Source of the DNA: Pogostemon cablin
Taxonomy: Eukaryota > Streptophyta > Magnoliopsida > Lamiales > Lamiaceae
DNA length: 64,000 nucleotides
Assembly (NCBI GenBank): GCA_023678885.1
Contig: CM042962.1
Coordinates: 25,248,336-25,312,335, forward strand
Direction: 5' to 3'
Both the position numbers and the translations under genes were made by a program. Shown here one piece after another: positions 1-11,650 of this stretch. Position 1 is the stretch's first letter; each line of letters starts with the position of its first letter. The notes under the pieces are model-generated. The model did no database searches. It was given only the letters and a program-made list of their open reading frames with translations, and was not told the origin of the DNA.

Positions 1-682
1 CACTCAGTAGAACTTAGAGGAGGCGGCGCAGCCCGACACAATGCTGGCGATGGTGACGATGTGGAGGAGATGAGGAGGGAGGGAGAGGGTTAGTAAGCGC
101 CGAGAGGTCTTCTCAAGAGGACTGGTGACGTGGCAAAACAATGAAACACATCAGCATCTGCCCGGAAAAATCAAGTCAATGTAAATTCCGGCAAAAAAAT
201 GAAACATTAGATCAAATTGGATTAAATCTGAAACAAAAGGATCATAAAAAATTACTAAAATTGAAATTTTAAATAGTTACATGACCAATAGTTGATGGAC
301 TATATGTGATAATTTCTCTTGAAGTTAAGTATATATGTTTGAAAATAAAAACAAAAGTTGTGTAAGGTTGTTTTACAAACAATATAATTTCTTTAAAGTA
401 TTAAAATCTAGTATTATATTTTATTAAAATATATCATTTTTAATTTATTTATTTATTTCACAACATCTTAAATTATTAGAGTTTCTAATATCACTTCTTT
501 ACCTTCATTAATTACTCACAAACCTTCCAACTAGCAGAAAACAACAACTTACTAACAACTACAATTATAATCACTACAATTAAATGAGCAAATAACTCAA
601 CCAAGTTTATGGACCGTACTCACATATATACCACTCGTGAACGGTTAGCAAAATTTCTATTTCGTTTTTGTTTTTTCTAATA
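1..682. other. Intergenic; GC-rich scrap then AT-rich spacer
   Basis: The first about 150 bases are clearly more GC-rich than what follows and look like a cut-off exon, UTR or captured fragment, but no frame gives a recognisable protein. From about 190 to 680 the DNA is AT-rich with nothing I can name. Confidence 0.3.
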
Positions 683-912
683 CTCCCTCCGTCCGTCCAC
701 GCGAAAGGTCCACATTTTGCCATTTAGGGCGTCTGCACCAAAGGTCCACATTTTCCTTTTTAAATACATGGGACCCACACACATTACTAATACAATAAAT
801 TTATGAGACTCATACACCCTACTAATACAACTACCAACTACACCTTAAATAATAATACTCCTTAATCCACGTGCAAAAAACAAATGCCCACCTTTGTGAC
901 GGACGGAGTGAG
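683..912. mobile_element. Stowaway-type MITE
   Basis: It starts CTCCCTCCGTCCGTCC and ends with the inverted counterpart GGACGGACGGAGTGAG, flanked by TA on both sides (681-682 and 913-914). The interior shows the common local pattern of AAAGGTCCACATTTT arms and a CTTAATCCACGTGCA block. It resembles the copy at 39358-39583. There is no coding capacity, so a mariner-type transposase must mobilise it in trans. Confidence 0.85.
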
Positions 913-1147
913 TATTATAATTACGATTTCCCCCAACATTCAAATAAGTTTCTATACATTAAAAAAAATCGCCTTTAACTTACACATATATTAAGAAAAG
1001 TATAACATTTAGGAAGATTATAATATTTATTTTAATAAATAAAGTATAAACTATGCTAAGTAGGGTTTTTTTTTATGTAAATAAAGAATATATGAGGGAT
1101 GCTATTTTGAGTTTTTGTATGGGTGATATTTTTTAAAATAAAGTGTA

Positions 1148-1409
1148 CTCCCTCAGTCCCGGAGATATTGACACATTTTTTTTGGCACGGAGATTAAGGA
1201 GTATAATAATTTTATGTAAAGTGAAGTGAGAGAAATAATATTTAATGTGTAGTGGATAGTTGTATTAGTGGTGAATGTGATGTGTGTGGGTCCATGTAAA
1301 TAAATAAATTATTTTTGTGTGGGTCCCATGTTCCTTAAAAGGAAATATCCCAATTTTTGTGGGACAAATAAAAAAGGAAAGTGTATCAATATTTTTGGGA
1401 TGGAGGGAG
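1148..1409. mobile_element. Stowaway-type MITE, mariner-end subfamily
   Basis: The ends are CTCCCTCAGTCCCGGAG and TTTTGGGATGGAGGGAG with TA at 1146-1147 and 1410-1411. The right 45 bases resemble both the MITE at 57745-58008 and the right end of the mariner-like element near 15845-15892, which makes this the subfamily most closely tied to that element. Confidence 0.85.
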
Positions 1410-2107
1410 TATATGTTTTTGTGAACAAAGAATATAAAAGAGTTTTTATTTTGAGTTTTTTTAGAAGGTTAAAACTTCTATGCGACGAACGGAAATGGAT
1501 GGGTGAAAAGTTTTGCGGGACGGTGGAGTACTTAAAAAAACTGTTACTATTAAAAGTTAATAAAATTAATATTTTATTTTAAAAGAAGTGCTAATTTTTA
1601 TGTCAAGCTGTTAAATTTTATGTTTATGTTTCTATACTCAAATTATACTGTGCAATGTTTATTGGATTTGGGAGTAAGCCCAAATATTATGTCATCCTCA
1701 TATGAGTTCAATCTCTCCCATGTTTTGTCAACCATATGTTGGCCCAATTACTTGACCATTTCACCAACATAATGGCCCAACTCAAACCTGAATTTTCTAT
1801 TTCCTAAACGAAGTCTTGCCTTGCAAATATTACTGTTTAATTCGTAAGTTTAAAATTTATTCTTTATTCATAGAGTTTATTGCAATTTTTTTAAAAGATT
1901 TAATATTATTACTTTTCATTATGATTTATTTATGATTTATTCTTTATTTTTAGTAAACTCTAATCAAAATTTGACAGGCTGATATTATAAAATTGATATT
2001 AAATACGTTACTATAAATAACATGAAATTATTACAAATTATCAAAAGCAAAATAAATATGGGTCATTACGTGCACCTTAGCATTTAGAGGGTAGAAGTTG
2101 GAGTTTA

Positions 2108-2159
<52 letters not shown>

Positions 2160-2796
2160 GAATTAAATGAAAATTTGTTTTAATAATTTAGATTATTTGA
2201 TGAGAGTTGCAATATGTGGGGCTATATGGAGTGTTTGCACCTTAAAATAATTATTCATAGGTAATAAATTTCATGTGGCACGATATCTGTGAAAATTTCG
2301 TGGTCAATCTATAATATTTAGGTTAATTTTTATTTTTAGAGTTTATTATTTTATGATATAATTATAATTTAATCCATGTGATATTTTACCCATGTAACCT
2401 CTCAACCTCCTAACGTTCAATTCTTGCTTAAGCAGGTAAGATGTCTTAGTCATTGACACAAAAATCTCCATTACATTTTTCCTAACGAATGACAAGCCTA
2501 AGATAACCAAAGGTTGATGTGAATCTTTAATTTTTAAGCAAATAACTAAATTATAATCACAAAATCAAAATTAGGTAAATAATTCAAGAGATTAGTCTAA
2601 TTTAGATACAACAAACTACAAGAATATTTACTATGTGCGGCGTAAAATAATAATATCACAATGACTTTAAATCAAATACTCCATATACTGAAAATATACA
2701 ACCAAAAAAATCAAGCTAATGAATTATTACAGGAATTAATTAAGTGAGCAAATAAATCCCTACAAATGCTTGCAAAATATCTGCCCATAATGGAAA
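1410..2796. repeat. AT-rich spacer with (ATT)n microsatellite
   Basis: About 17 uninterrupted ATT units lie at 2109-2159. The rest of this stretch is AT-rich spacer between the MITE and the 3' end of the glucanase gene, and holds nothing else I can support. Confidence 0.8.
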
Positions 2797-4296
2797 TTAA
2801 TATCCTGTAGGAAACTCGCAGCTGCCGAATTCTGCATAAACAAAAATTTTACAATTAAAAAATAAAAAATTAATATTGTATAATTAATTAAACTAAATAT
2901 AATTAAAAAAAATGTGTTAACAGTTAAAAAGTTGCAATAACTTCTTACTAGGAGAATGGGTGACAACATAGGCCGCGCCACCAAAATCGCAGGACCCACT
3001 CTTCCGGGAGTTCTTCTGATAGTAGCTGTTGAATGCGTACGTTGCGTGGGCCACCACCGTGTTAGGATTGTAACACGTGGAACCCTCCTGGATCGGACGG
3101 CAATCCGCTCCCCCCTCTCCACAGGCATAATCCAACGCCTTCTGCAATCTCTTCTCCCCCGCCTCGCCGTTCGCCACGCACCACGTCTCCCCCGCCGCAG
3201 CCGGAGTGTTCACCACCTTCGTCTTGCTCTCGTTCAATGCCGGGCTGCCTTTCAGAGCTCCCTCCGTCAGTGGAATGTCGTAAACTTTCTCCTGATTCGG
3301 GTAGAAAAGCCCGTAGTTCTGCTCGGATGTGGGTCCGGTCTTTTGATTTTCGTTGAACAGAGCGAACAGGAATACGTTGAGAGGCTCGTCGGGCTTTAAT
3401 GGAGTCCCGCCGCCGGTTAAAACTCTCCGAACGAGATTTCCGTTGTACGCCGCCGCATTTTCCTTGCTCGCGCCGACTTCCTTCTCGTCGCCCTTCGACG
3501 GCCACCCGGTTTCGGAGACCACCAATTTCACGTCGTTAAACCCTAACGCCGCTGTCGCGGCGTGAACGGCGTCGATTTGGGCGTCGAATAAGTTCTTGTA
3601 AAGGAGGCCATTGTTGGGATCCTTGTTGCCGGCGTTATCGCGGAACAGGGCGTAGTCTAACGGGATCGTATCGGTGTTGGCAGTGTAGGCGAAAAAGGGG
3701 TAGACATTCACCATTAGGTCCGAACCGGTCTGGTTAAGAAAACCGAGCATCGGTTTAATCACCGGTTCGATCAATTCCGGTTTGAAAGCGCCGGAGGAGG
3801 AAGGGTACGACGTCTGGAGAGCGCTGAGAGCGATGGGGGATGTGATTTTGATTGAGGAAGCGACGTCGTTTTTAAGGAGGGAGGCGTGGACGTTATTCAT
3901 GGCGGCTACGAGGAATTTTGTCGTTTTCTGGGGGTCGACGAACACCTCGTTTCCGACAGCAATGGTTTCGATTTTGGTGCTCGGGTGGTAAGGGAGGATG
4001 TTGGACTGGACCCATGAGTCGGTGAAGGAGGTGCTGGCGGCGGCGGAGGAGAGCTGCTCGTTGGGGAGGGCGACGGTGAGGGAGATGCCGGAGCCGGAGA
4101 AGGCGGAGAGGACGGTGGAGTCGGTGTCGAAGAGTTTGACTCTGGTGATACCTTGCGCTTTGAGGAGTTGTACCACCTGTGGCGGAGAAGGGAGATCATC
4201 GGCGATGCGGCCGTAGTTGATTCCGATGGTGGCGGAATCAGAAAAAACGGATTGGACAGAGAGAATGAGAAGCAATGCTGCAGGGAGAAAGTCCAT
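2797..4296 (-). CDS. Glucan endo-1,3-beta-glucosidase, GH17 with X8/CBM43
   Basis: A secreted beta-1,3-glucan (callose) hydrolase of the cell wall or apoplast. The two exons are 4296-2949 and 2831-2797, joined across a GT-AG intron, giving 460 residues. Residues 1-20 are a hydrophobic signal peptide. The GH17 barrel runs from about 22 to 345, with proton donor E117 in AVGNE and nucleophile E262 in VSETGWPS. The X8 domain (about 371-460) has six cysteines at 373, 392, 399, 408, 436 and 454; the last comes only from exon 2. Possible N-glycosylation sites are N188 and N355. The protein ends just after the X8 domain (EFPTGY) with no hydrophobic tail, so a GPI anchor is not expected. The start is the first ATG, directly before the signal peptide. 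From memory it is closest to the Arabidopsis At5g55180/At4g26830 type (inference). It is the only apparently intact host gene here. Confidence 0.95.
2832..2948 (-). other. Intron of the GH17 gene
   Basis: This 117-base AT-rich intron has donor GTAAGAAG and acceptor TTTATGCAG on the minus strand. It interrupts the Lys450 codon after its first base. Reading through it instead gives a C-terminus that lacks the conserved final Cys and FPTGY-type ending, so splicing is the better model. Confidence 0.9.
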
Positions 4297-4351
4297 GGCT
4301 GTTGTGTGTGAAGGTGTGTGTTTTTCGGAGAAAAATAGGAGGAATGGAATA

Positions 4352-4362
4352 TGTATATATAG
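4352..4362 (-). promoter_or_regulatory. TATA box of the GH17 gene
   Basis: CTATATATACA on the minus strand lies about 56 bases upstream of the start codon. That leaves room for a transcription start about 30 bases downstream and a short leader rich in CTTCACACACAAC-type sequence. Confidence 0.65.
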
Positions 4363-4930
4363 ATGATGGAAGAGGAAGATAGGTGGGGTGGTGAAGATGA
4401 GATGGGAGTGAATTGAGTGGGGTTAGTGGGAAAACAAGACCAGTAGAGTAGTGGTTGTAGCGGGTCATGGGGGCACAGTTTTTTTTCTGGAATTATTTTA
4501 TTTTCTTATTATTCTATCATTTTTAGCTTAAATAATTAAAAAGAAATAAAAAACAAAAAACAATTTTTAAAAAAAAAAACTCATTTCTATGTTTTAATCA
4601 GCGTTGGAAATACAGCAAATGGATAATCTATTTTATTTTTATAGATTTTTTCTTATTCCAATTGTTAAAATCAATATTTGTCATATGTTAAAATCAATAT
4701 TTAAATTACAATCATGTATAGAAATTTAAAATGATTATTAGTTAAGTTATAATAATTTTATAATATTTTAATAAAAAATAAAATAATATTGTAGAATATG
4801 AGATTCGAATTGAAAATCGAGATTTACTATTATAGTCTGACAATTATTACTTCTTGAATATTGTACAGGAATTTAAAATGATCATTAATTAAGTTATAAT
4901 ATTTTAATAAAAATAAATTATAAATTAGTA

Positions 4931-5169
4931 CTTCGTTCATTCCGTTTCAATGTTTACGTTTACTTTTTTGCATGTTGATTTAAAAGTATTATATTTTAAT
5001 AGATAGTGGGTGGAAAAATATAATATTTGATGTGAAGTAGATAGGTGTATCAGTGTTCGATTATATATTAATTTTTTAGGTTGATCCCATATTCCTAAAA
5101 AGGAAAACGTAAGCATTGAAATGAGACGCGCAAAATAGAAACGTAAACATTGAAACGGGACGGAGGGAG
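4931..5169. mobile_element. Stowaway-type MITE, uninterrupted sister of the 39.6-kb copy
   Basis: The right end is GGGACGGAGGGAG followed by TA; the left end is a decayed CTTCGTTCATTCCG after TA. Read on the minus strand it matches, feature by feature, the MITE that the LTR retrotransposon at 39675-47810 has split. It therefore serves as an empty-site reference. Confidence 0.8.
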
Positions 5170-5355
5170 TATAATATAGGATCAAATATTATTGTAGAAT
5201 ATGAAATTCTAACTGAAAATCGAGATTTACCATTGTACTCTAACAATTATTTCTTCTTCTAACCCATACTTATTTTCATATTTTTCTTTTTCCGTTTGTA
5301 ACACATTTATTTTTACTATTAAAAAATGTTACTTTCTTCGTTCCATTAAAATGTA

Positions 5356-5608
5356 CTCCATCCGTCTCTTAAAAATAGTTGCATTTACTGTTTGCACGAA
5401 AATTAAGGAATATTGTATTTTAATGTGTAGTGGGTTGAGAGAGATAATATTTTAATGTATAGTAGATAGGTGCATTAGTATTGTGTGTGGGGCCATACAG
5501 ATAAAATGATTGTTTTGTATGGTCACATTTACCAAAAAATGAAATGTAACTTTTGTAGCGGGACGTCCTAATTAGTAAAATGTAACTCTTGTGGCGGGAC
5601 GGAGGGAG
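5356..5608. mobile_element. Stowaway-type MITE
   Basis: The ends are CTCCATCCGTCTCTT and GGCGGGACGGAGGGAG with TA flanks. The right terminal block occurs twice in a row (about 5545-5575 and 5580-5608), so the end was duplicated or a second MITE end is fused here. Confidence 0.75.
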
Positions 5609-7106
5609 TATGTATTTACTTTTTGTATGTAGATTAAAAGATTTACTATATTTTAATGTGTAATAAGGTGAAAGAATTAATATTTTAATATAAAGTATGT
5701 AGGTATATTAGTGTGATATATATGAACACATTGAGAAATAAGTAATTAATTTATATAGATCATTTTTACTAAAAAAAAAATTCACCCTTAAAAGTTATAT
5801 TTTCTTTTTAATTTAGATACAAGTGAAAATTATTGAGAAACTAAGGAATTAACATTTTTAAAAAACATATAAGTAGTCTCACACAAATGTTGTCTCCACA
5901 CTTTTTGTATATTCTATCTTGTCAATTTATTCCCTTTTTCCTCTCGTTTATCATCACTTTTCTCATATTAATTTGTAAATCTTTTACACATTTCCACACA
6001 AATCTCAGTTAAAATTCATACAAAATTTAAAACAAACATATTAAACGTAGAATTGCTGGATTTTTTCCCTCTATTTTTATGTGTCACTCAAAGCTATACG
6101 CGATGGAAGAGATGATGGATGTATGAAAATAAAATGAAATTCACGCTTAAAATGGGAATCGGTGTAAATTCACTAGATTAATTCTCATTCTCCCAATCAA
6201 TTAGTATGGAATGATAGTATTTTTAATAAAGTGATGAACGATAAATAGATAATAATATTTAATGAAAATTTATAAATAATTAAAAAAAAAAAAGCCAACG
6301 AGCTCATGAAGTAAATAATTAATTATACATCGCTGAATTTAGTTTTTGCTCGGTGAGTTATTTTGCATACGCATAAATTCGGACTTAATTGAAATATTTA
6401 TTTAATAAAGTTTTAAAGGCTTGATACTATTTTTTTCGGTTTTGATAGAATAGATTTTAAATTTATGTCAAGTTAATGTGTAAAAAATATGTGGTTATAT
6501 GTATAAAATTGTATTAATTGACATGAGAGGAAAAGAGATTGGGAGAATGAGAATTAATCGAGAAGGGTGAATATATAAAAAGTGATTAGGTTAAGGGTTA
6601 ATAGAGTTTATATGTTTATATAAAAGTGATTTTGAAAATTTATGTGTTGATTATGAAACAAAATTATCAATATTGAAAACAAACATAATAATATTTTAAC
6701 TTTATGTCAAATCAACATGTTTATATAGATGTGTGGTGATATGTGTAAAAATCTAATTAATATGAGAGAATAGGGGAGAGATAGAGAAAATATGTATTAA
6801 TTGATGTACAGAAACATCATTGCATGATTATACATCCGATCTCTTGCGTCATTTTCGTTTATTGTGTTCTGTGTGACTCGTTACATGATTGACACGTACA
6901 TGAAGAAAATTCAATTATTATTCCTTACGTATATGCTTTCCTTTTTCATAATATAGTTTTCCTTCCTATGTATATCATCCATCAAATAGTTGGATACAAG
7001 AGATATTACATCAAAATAACATAAAGTATTTGAACCCTCATAATTGTGATTTAATTTAAAAGTTACAATCGAAATAGATATATCCAATCAAATTATTTAT
7101 TTTATA
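5609..7106. repeat. AT-rich spacer with a 23-bp inverted repeat pair
   Basis: There is no coding signal. Positions 6176-6198 and 6537-6559 are perfect inverted copies of a 23-base sequence, and the match extends more loosely outward. They enclose about 340 bases and could be the decayed ends of a small DNA transposon, but no clear target duplication was found. Confidence 0.45.
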
Positions 7107-7115
7107 ATTAATAAT

Positions 7116-8096
7116 GGATTAATTGCAGGAAAAATCTCCACCTTTGATTCAATTGCAAATAAGTCTAAACTTTTGAAGTTTAGCAAAAAAGTATATAACT
7201 TTAATAAAGGATTGCAAATAAAGTAACCAGTCTGATGCTACCAACTTTGACTGCCCAAATCCTAATTGGAAAATAAAAATAAAAAATAAAATTTTAAAGT
7301 AGAATAAAAACATGAGAGAAAATCTATGGTGGATAATAATTTTTTTAAGAAAATGTTAAAGTAAAAATAAAAACGAAAGCGATAAATTGGAGACTGTTCT
7401 TATATGTGTCTTCTCCCGTCAGGTCCATTCCAGCCGCCACTCACTTCCGAACCATTGCTGCAACCACACACCGGCAGTTCATCGTTGCAAATCCGCTTTC
7501 CTCGCCGGAAAGTCGAACCCACCACTGCCTTCCGCTATCCGGCACCTCCACCAGCATCCTTTTAGGAGCCGTCTCCATTGGAAATCGCTGCCAAAAAATC
7601 CGATGTGCCGAGAGATGGTTCTGATCCGTCGTGAAAACTAAATTAGGGCTAAACTATGTGGGTCATGTACACTCTTTTCCTTGTGATAAAGAAATAACAC
7701 AGTAGATGTCACGACACATAACATTCCGTGCCAACAAAGCAAGTGGTGGAAGTGGCGTAATGACAGACAGCGGTTGCGGGTGGTGGCTTCGACGGTTGCA
7801 CAATTTTCGGCGGTTGACGAGGTTGGGCAACGGATGGCGGTTGTCGGACGTTGGCAAGATGGGTGATTTTTCATCAGATAGGATGAAAAGTTGAGGAGAG
7901 AGATGGACGTTAGTTTAATTAATTATTTTTAATTTTTATTTTTCATGTTGGATTTGGGGCATTCAAAGTTGGTCAACATCTGATCGGTGGCTTTATTTGC
8001 AATCTTTTATCAAAGATACACTTTTTTGCTAAACTTCAAAGGTTTAGACTTATTTGCTACTGAAGTAAATGTGAGAATTTTTTCCGCAATTAACCC
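7116..8096. mobile_element. Mutator-like element with GC-rich interior (Pack-MULE candidate)
   Basis: Inverted terminal repeats about 170 bases long begin GGATTAATTGCAGG on the left and, read inward from the right, GGGTTAATTGCGG. A perfect 9-base duplication ATTAATAAT flanks it (7107-7115 and 8097-8105), as is typical of Mutator-like elements. The interior, about 7405-7640 and 7700-7870, is far more GC-rich than its AT-rich surroundings. It can be read in several frames on both strands but shows no domain I recognise. No transposase is present, so it is non-autonomous. A captured host gene fragment is the likeliest source of the interior (inference). Confidence 0.85.
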
Positions 8097-8105
8097 ATTA
8101 ATAAT

Positions 8106-8984
8106 CCAGTTAAGGTTATTTTTGTAAAATTAGGCAAGTTCCTTAAAAGTAGCATATAAAAAAAATTAAAATGAACATGGATTGTCTAGCATTATTTCGA
8201 GTTAATATGTGTAAATGTGATTAAGAAAGTGTGAGTGTGATATATTTTTTTTAAAATTAGTTTAAAGGGATACTGTAACCCACCTCCTCCTAGGTTGCAT
8301 TTTATACGAATCATTGTATTTTTTATTAACGGTCTTAGATATAAATAAATCCATATAAATGAAATTAGTGTGTAAATTCTCTCATTTTTAACAAATATTT
8401 TAGAATTCATGGAGTATTATTAACTCAATGTTAACTAAATACTACTATAATATAAATATACTCGAGCATATATAAATTTGTAAATATACTTCTTATTAAC
8501 TCGTCTCTATTTACTCCAACTCATATTAAGAAAAATAATCATTGTTCATTCATTAATAAGAAGAATTTGTTATGTTCTATGAATTTAAACATAAAATCGA
8601 TCAACCTAGGAGTGTAAAAAATAAAGAGAACATTAATGGGAGATTATTTGTTTAACCATAATAGCAAGAATAAAAGGAAAGAAATTTTAGGTTAATGAAA
8701 GTGTGAAATAGGGGTGAAAATGGGGGGGATTAATTAGGGAATTTGTTAAAGAGATCCGAACGTTGGAAGTGCCAGTTAAGGTTTGATGATTTGTTATTAT
8801 GACACATTTTGGCTGGTTGTAGTAAAGGATGTTGCAACGGGTCGTTGAGTAGATTGAGGCAGACGATTACTACTATTTCAATTATTGTCTTTTTTTTTTA
8901 AAATAAAAAAAATCTTCTTATCTATTTCTGCTACTTTTCACATCACACTTCACATTTATTGTCTCACGTTATTTAAAAAAGTTA
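8106..8984. other. AT-rich spacer
   Basis: No gene, clear repeat or RNA signal is seen here. Short open frames have no protein-like composition. Confidence 0.5.
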
Positions 8985-9249
8985 CTCATTCTGTTCCCTT
9001 AATACGTATTCATTTTGGTCTGTCCCATTATAAATTATCCATTTTTTTAAGTTGATATGATCCAAAAAAAACTTTTATTATACTAAACTCACTATACATG
9101 AACTCATATTCAACACTAATATAACTATCAGTCTACCACTACACATTAATATATTATATCCTTCAATTCATTTCACATTAAATTATTATATACTACTTAA
9201 TCACGTGCAGAAAAGAAATGATTATTTTTCAAGAGGAAGAAAATAGTAG
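8985..9249. mobile_element. Decayed Stowaway-type MITE
   Basis: The left end CTCATTCTGTTCCCTTAATACG follows TA, and the interior carries the usual CCACTACACATTAA and TTAATCACGTGCAGAAA blocks. The right TIR is badly worn, so the right boundary is approximate. Confidence 0.55.
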
Positions 9250-10523
9250 TATTTTTTATTAATTTTAATGACTTTTGGGATATAATATTAGATTTTTTAA
9301 GAAATATTTTAAGTAATTTTGAAGTTATTGGATAAAATAGTTTTTTTTTTGGTACAAAAGATTTTGTGGAATAAAAAAATGATAAAAGCGTGAAGAAGAG
9401 TGTTATTCTTTAACCGTAAAACCATTTGAATAGAAACATTTAATTCACATATGTATTTACTCTTTTAACCTTATTGCATCATTTATTTTTCAATGATTAA
9501 ATATGTTTCTCTCTCATCCTAAATAGGTAGTAGTAAATTATATACTCCATATCTCTCATAATTATGTAAGCAGTAATTACAATGTATTAATTACATCCCA
9601 TTAATTACATCATATATTATATAATTTTATCACTTTATATTTGTTTCAATAAAATATAAATAAATAAAATAACATCTCTATACTGTATATTCAAAATAAA
9701 TATGAATTTTCAGTTACTTTTATTTTACCATATAGTATTATTCAATTTTAAAATTACTTAAACAAATGTTTGAATAAAGTAATAAAATGTAATGTAGTGA
9801 TAAAATATTATAAAATCAACAACTCTCCCATTTAATCACATTTAATCGATTCATTTTATTTAATAAATTAATAATAAAATATTTTCATAATTTTTTTAAT
9901 ATATACTTATAAAGAGTTGGTTTCACAATTCTTTGAAAAAATAATGATAATAAAATAAAAAACTGTCGAATAAGATTGAAGTAAAATTTAATAGTTAAAT
10001 GATTTAGTTTGATGCATGCACCTTATTTACTTATTTACTTAGAACTTGAGGGCAAAAGCTCGCATGATCCACGTCTGCACACTCCAATCGAAAACATTTC
10101 AGTTAATATTTTTATTAATTAAATATAATATCTTTTAGTATAAAAATTACTAATATTCTTGATTTTCGAAAAAAAATTTATCATTATCAAATATTAATAA
10201 TTATAATATTTTAACTGACAATTTTAATGAAGGGTAAGTCTTGTGTGGGATTGTCTCGTGTGAGACCATTTTACACTTCTTATAATAATTATCAGTTTCA
10301 TTATAAAAATATTATTACTTTCGCTATAAAATGTTATCACTTTTTAATTTTTCATTTATATTATGTATTGTTCATAATATAACATTATCACATTTAATTA
10401 ATTTAGTATTATTTTTCATTAAAAAGCTACTCCTATCACTTTTTATTAAGAAAAACTATTTTTTTATTTAATGATGTAAGATAAAGTAGGGGTATTTTGG
10501 AAAATGAATTAAATAAAGTGAAT
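9250..10523. repeat. AT-rich spacer with a dispersed GTGAGACC repeat
   Basis: Positions 10235-10440 match a repeat seen several times in the window. It starts near CTTGTGTGGGATTGTCTCGTGTGAGACC and continues with TATCACTTT and CGCTATAAAATG blocks; other copies lie near 17380, 18730, 19380, 35040 and 35330. No gene is seen. Confidence 0.5.
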
Positions 10524-10553
10524 GAGATTAACTTTATCATTAAAGTTAATCTC
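10524..10553. repeat. Perfect 13-bp hairpin
   Basis: Two exact 13-base arms (GAGATTAACTTTA and its complement) surround a 4-base TCAT loop, about 420 bases before the mariner transposase start. It may lie in the element's 5' part or be the core of a tiny MITE. Confidence 0.6.
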
Positions 10554-10973
10554 AAACAACTTTTTCGCAGCCAGGTAGCACAACAAATCAAATACACTCA
10601 AAAATCAAATTCATCATACATTCAACCTGTTCTTCATAATTTAAAAAAAAAAATTAGATTACAAAACTTTTCTACCATAATCTTACATTATACATCAAAC
10701 ATTAAAATTACATACATCTTCACCGCAAATTGAAAAATTTTAAAATTAGGATGAAATCTGAAAATTTCCCACCGAAAACTTTCATCATAATACCATAAAT
10801 TTTGGATAAACTTCCCTCCAAAATAGATTTAACTTCAAATCTGAAAATTTCCCACCTAAACCCAACATAATTCAACTTGAAATTCTTCATTTCCCCCAAA
10901 AATCTGCTCCATAAATACTCATTCCTAATAAATGCTGCATTGAACAACCAGATTAGTAAAAAAAAATTCATCA

Positions 10974-11650
10974 ATGAAACCTCATAAACCCAACCTTACC
11001 ATAGATGATAGGAATAGGATAACACAATTTCTACTTAGAAACAGTACCAATGGTTCTGTTCGTCATGGGAAGGTAAAGAAGGCAACACAATTATTTGGTG
11101 TATGCAGAAGAACAGTGCAGTATGTGTGGAAGAATGCATGTGAGCAGATGGCCAAGGGGGATGCAGTGCAGATGTTAAACCGAATGAAAGGTGTGAGCAA
11201 ACATAAACGTATACAACTTGATCCAGAGGTAATGAAAAAAATTGCATTGCATAAAAGAACTACCGTTAGAGATGTTGCTAAACAGCTACATGTTAGCAAA
11301 AGTAGTGTTGGTAGATGGGTAAAAGATGAGTTTATTAGGCCACACACTAATGCAATTAAACCTGAGCTTACTCAAAAGAAAAAGTTTCAAAGGCTTAATT
11401 TTGCATTACATGCATTAGTGTATGATAGAGCTACAAATATAGCTAGGTTTGATGACATGCAAAATATAGTTCACATAGATGAGAAATGGTTTTTTTGACA
11501 AAGACATCTGAGAGGTATTACTTGACATCGGATGAGAATGATCCACATAGGTCTTGTAAGAGTAAATCATTTATCCCAAAGGTGATGTTTATGTATTTTG
11601 TTTCAAGACCTATTTTTTCAAGTGAAGGAAAGGTTATCTTTGATGGCAAG
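10974..11650 (+). pseudogene. Mariner transposase, N-terminal part
   Basis: The first 174 codons are open from ATG. A helix-turn-helix DNA-binding region covers about residues 10-125 (segments like RRTVQYVW and VSKSSVGRWV). The catalytic domain then begins, with the first Asp at residue 169 in HIDEKWF. A one-base loss right after WFF gives a TGA at 11496. The next frame continues with family-like sequence (SERYYLTSDEND) to 11650, where the solo-LTR-like insert starts. Two independent lesions therefore disable it. Its length and residue pattern fit the plant DD39D class. Confidence 0.85.

Noticed and set aside
2917..4199. Other open frames overlapping the glucanase exon on both strands
   Set aside because: They are shadows caused by the GC-rich exon; only the minus frame starting at 4296 has domain matches.
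7387..7641. Open frames in the GC-rich interior of the Mutator-like element as a real gene
   Set aside because: No start context, domain or splice pattern stands out. Several frames on both strands are equally open, as expected from GC-rich captured DNA.
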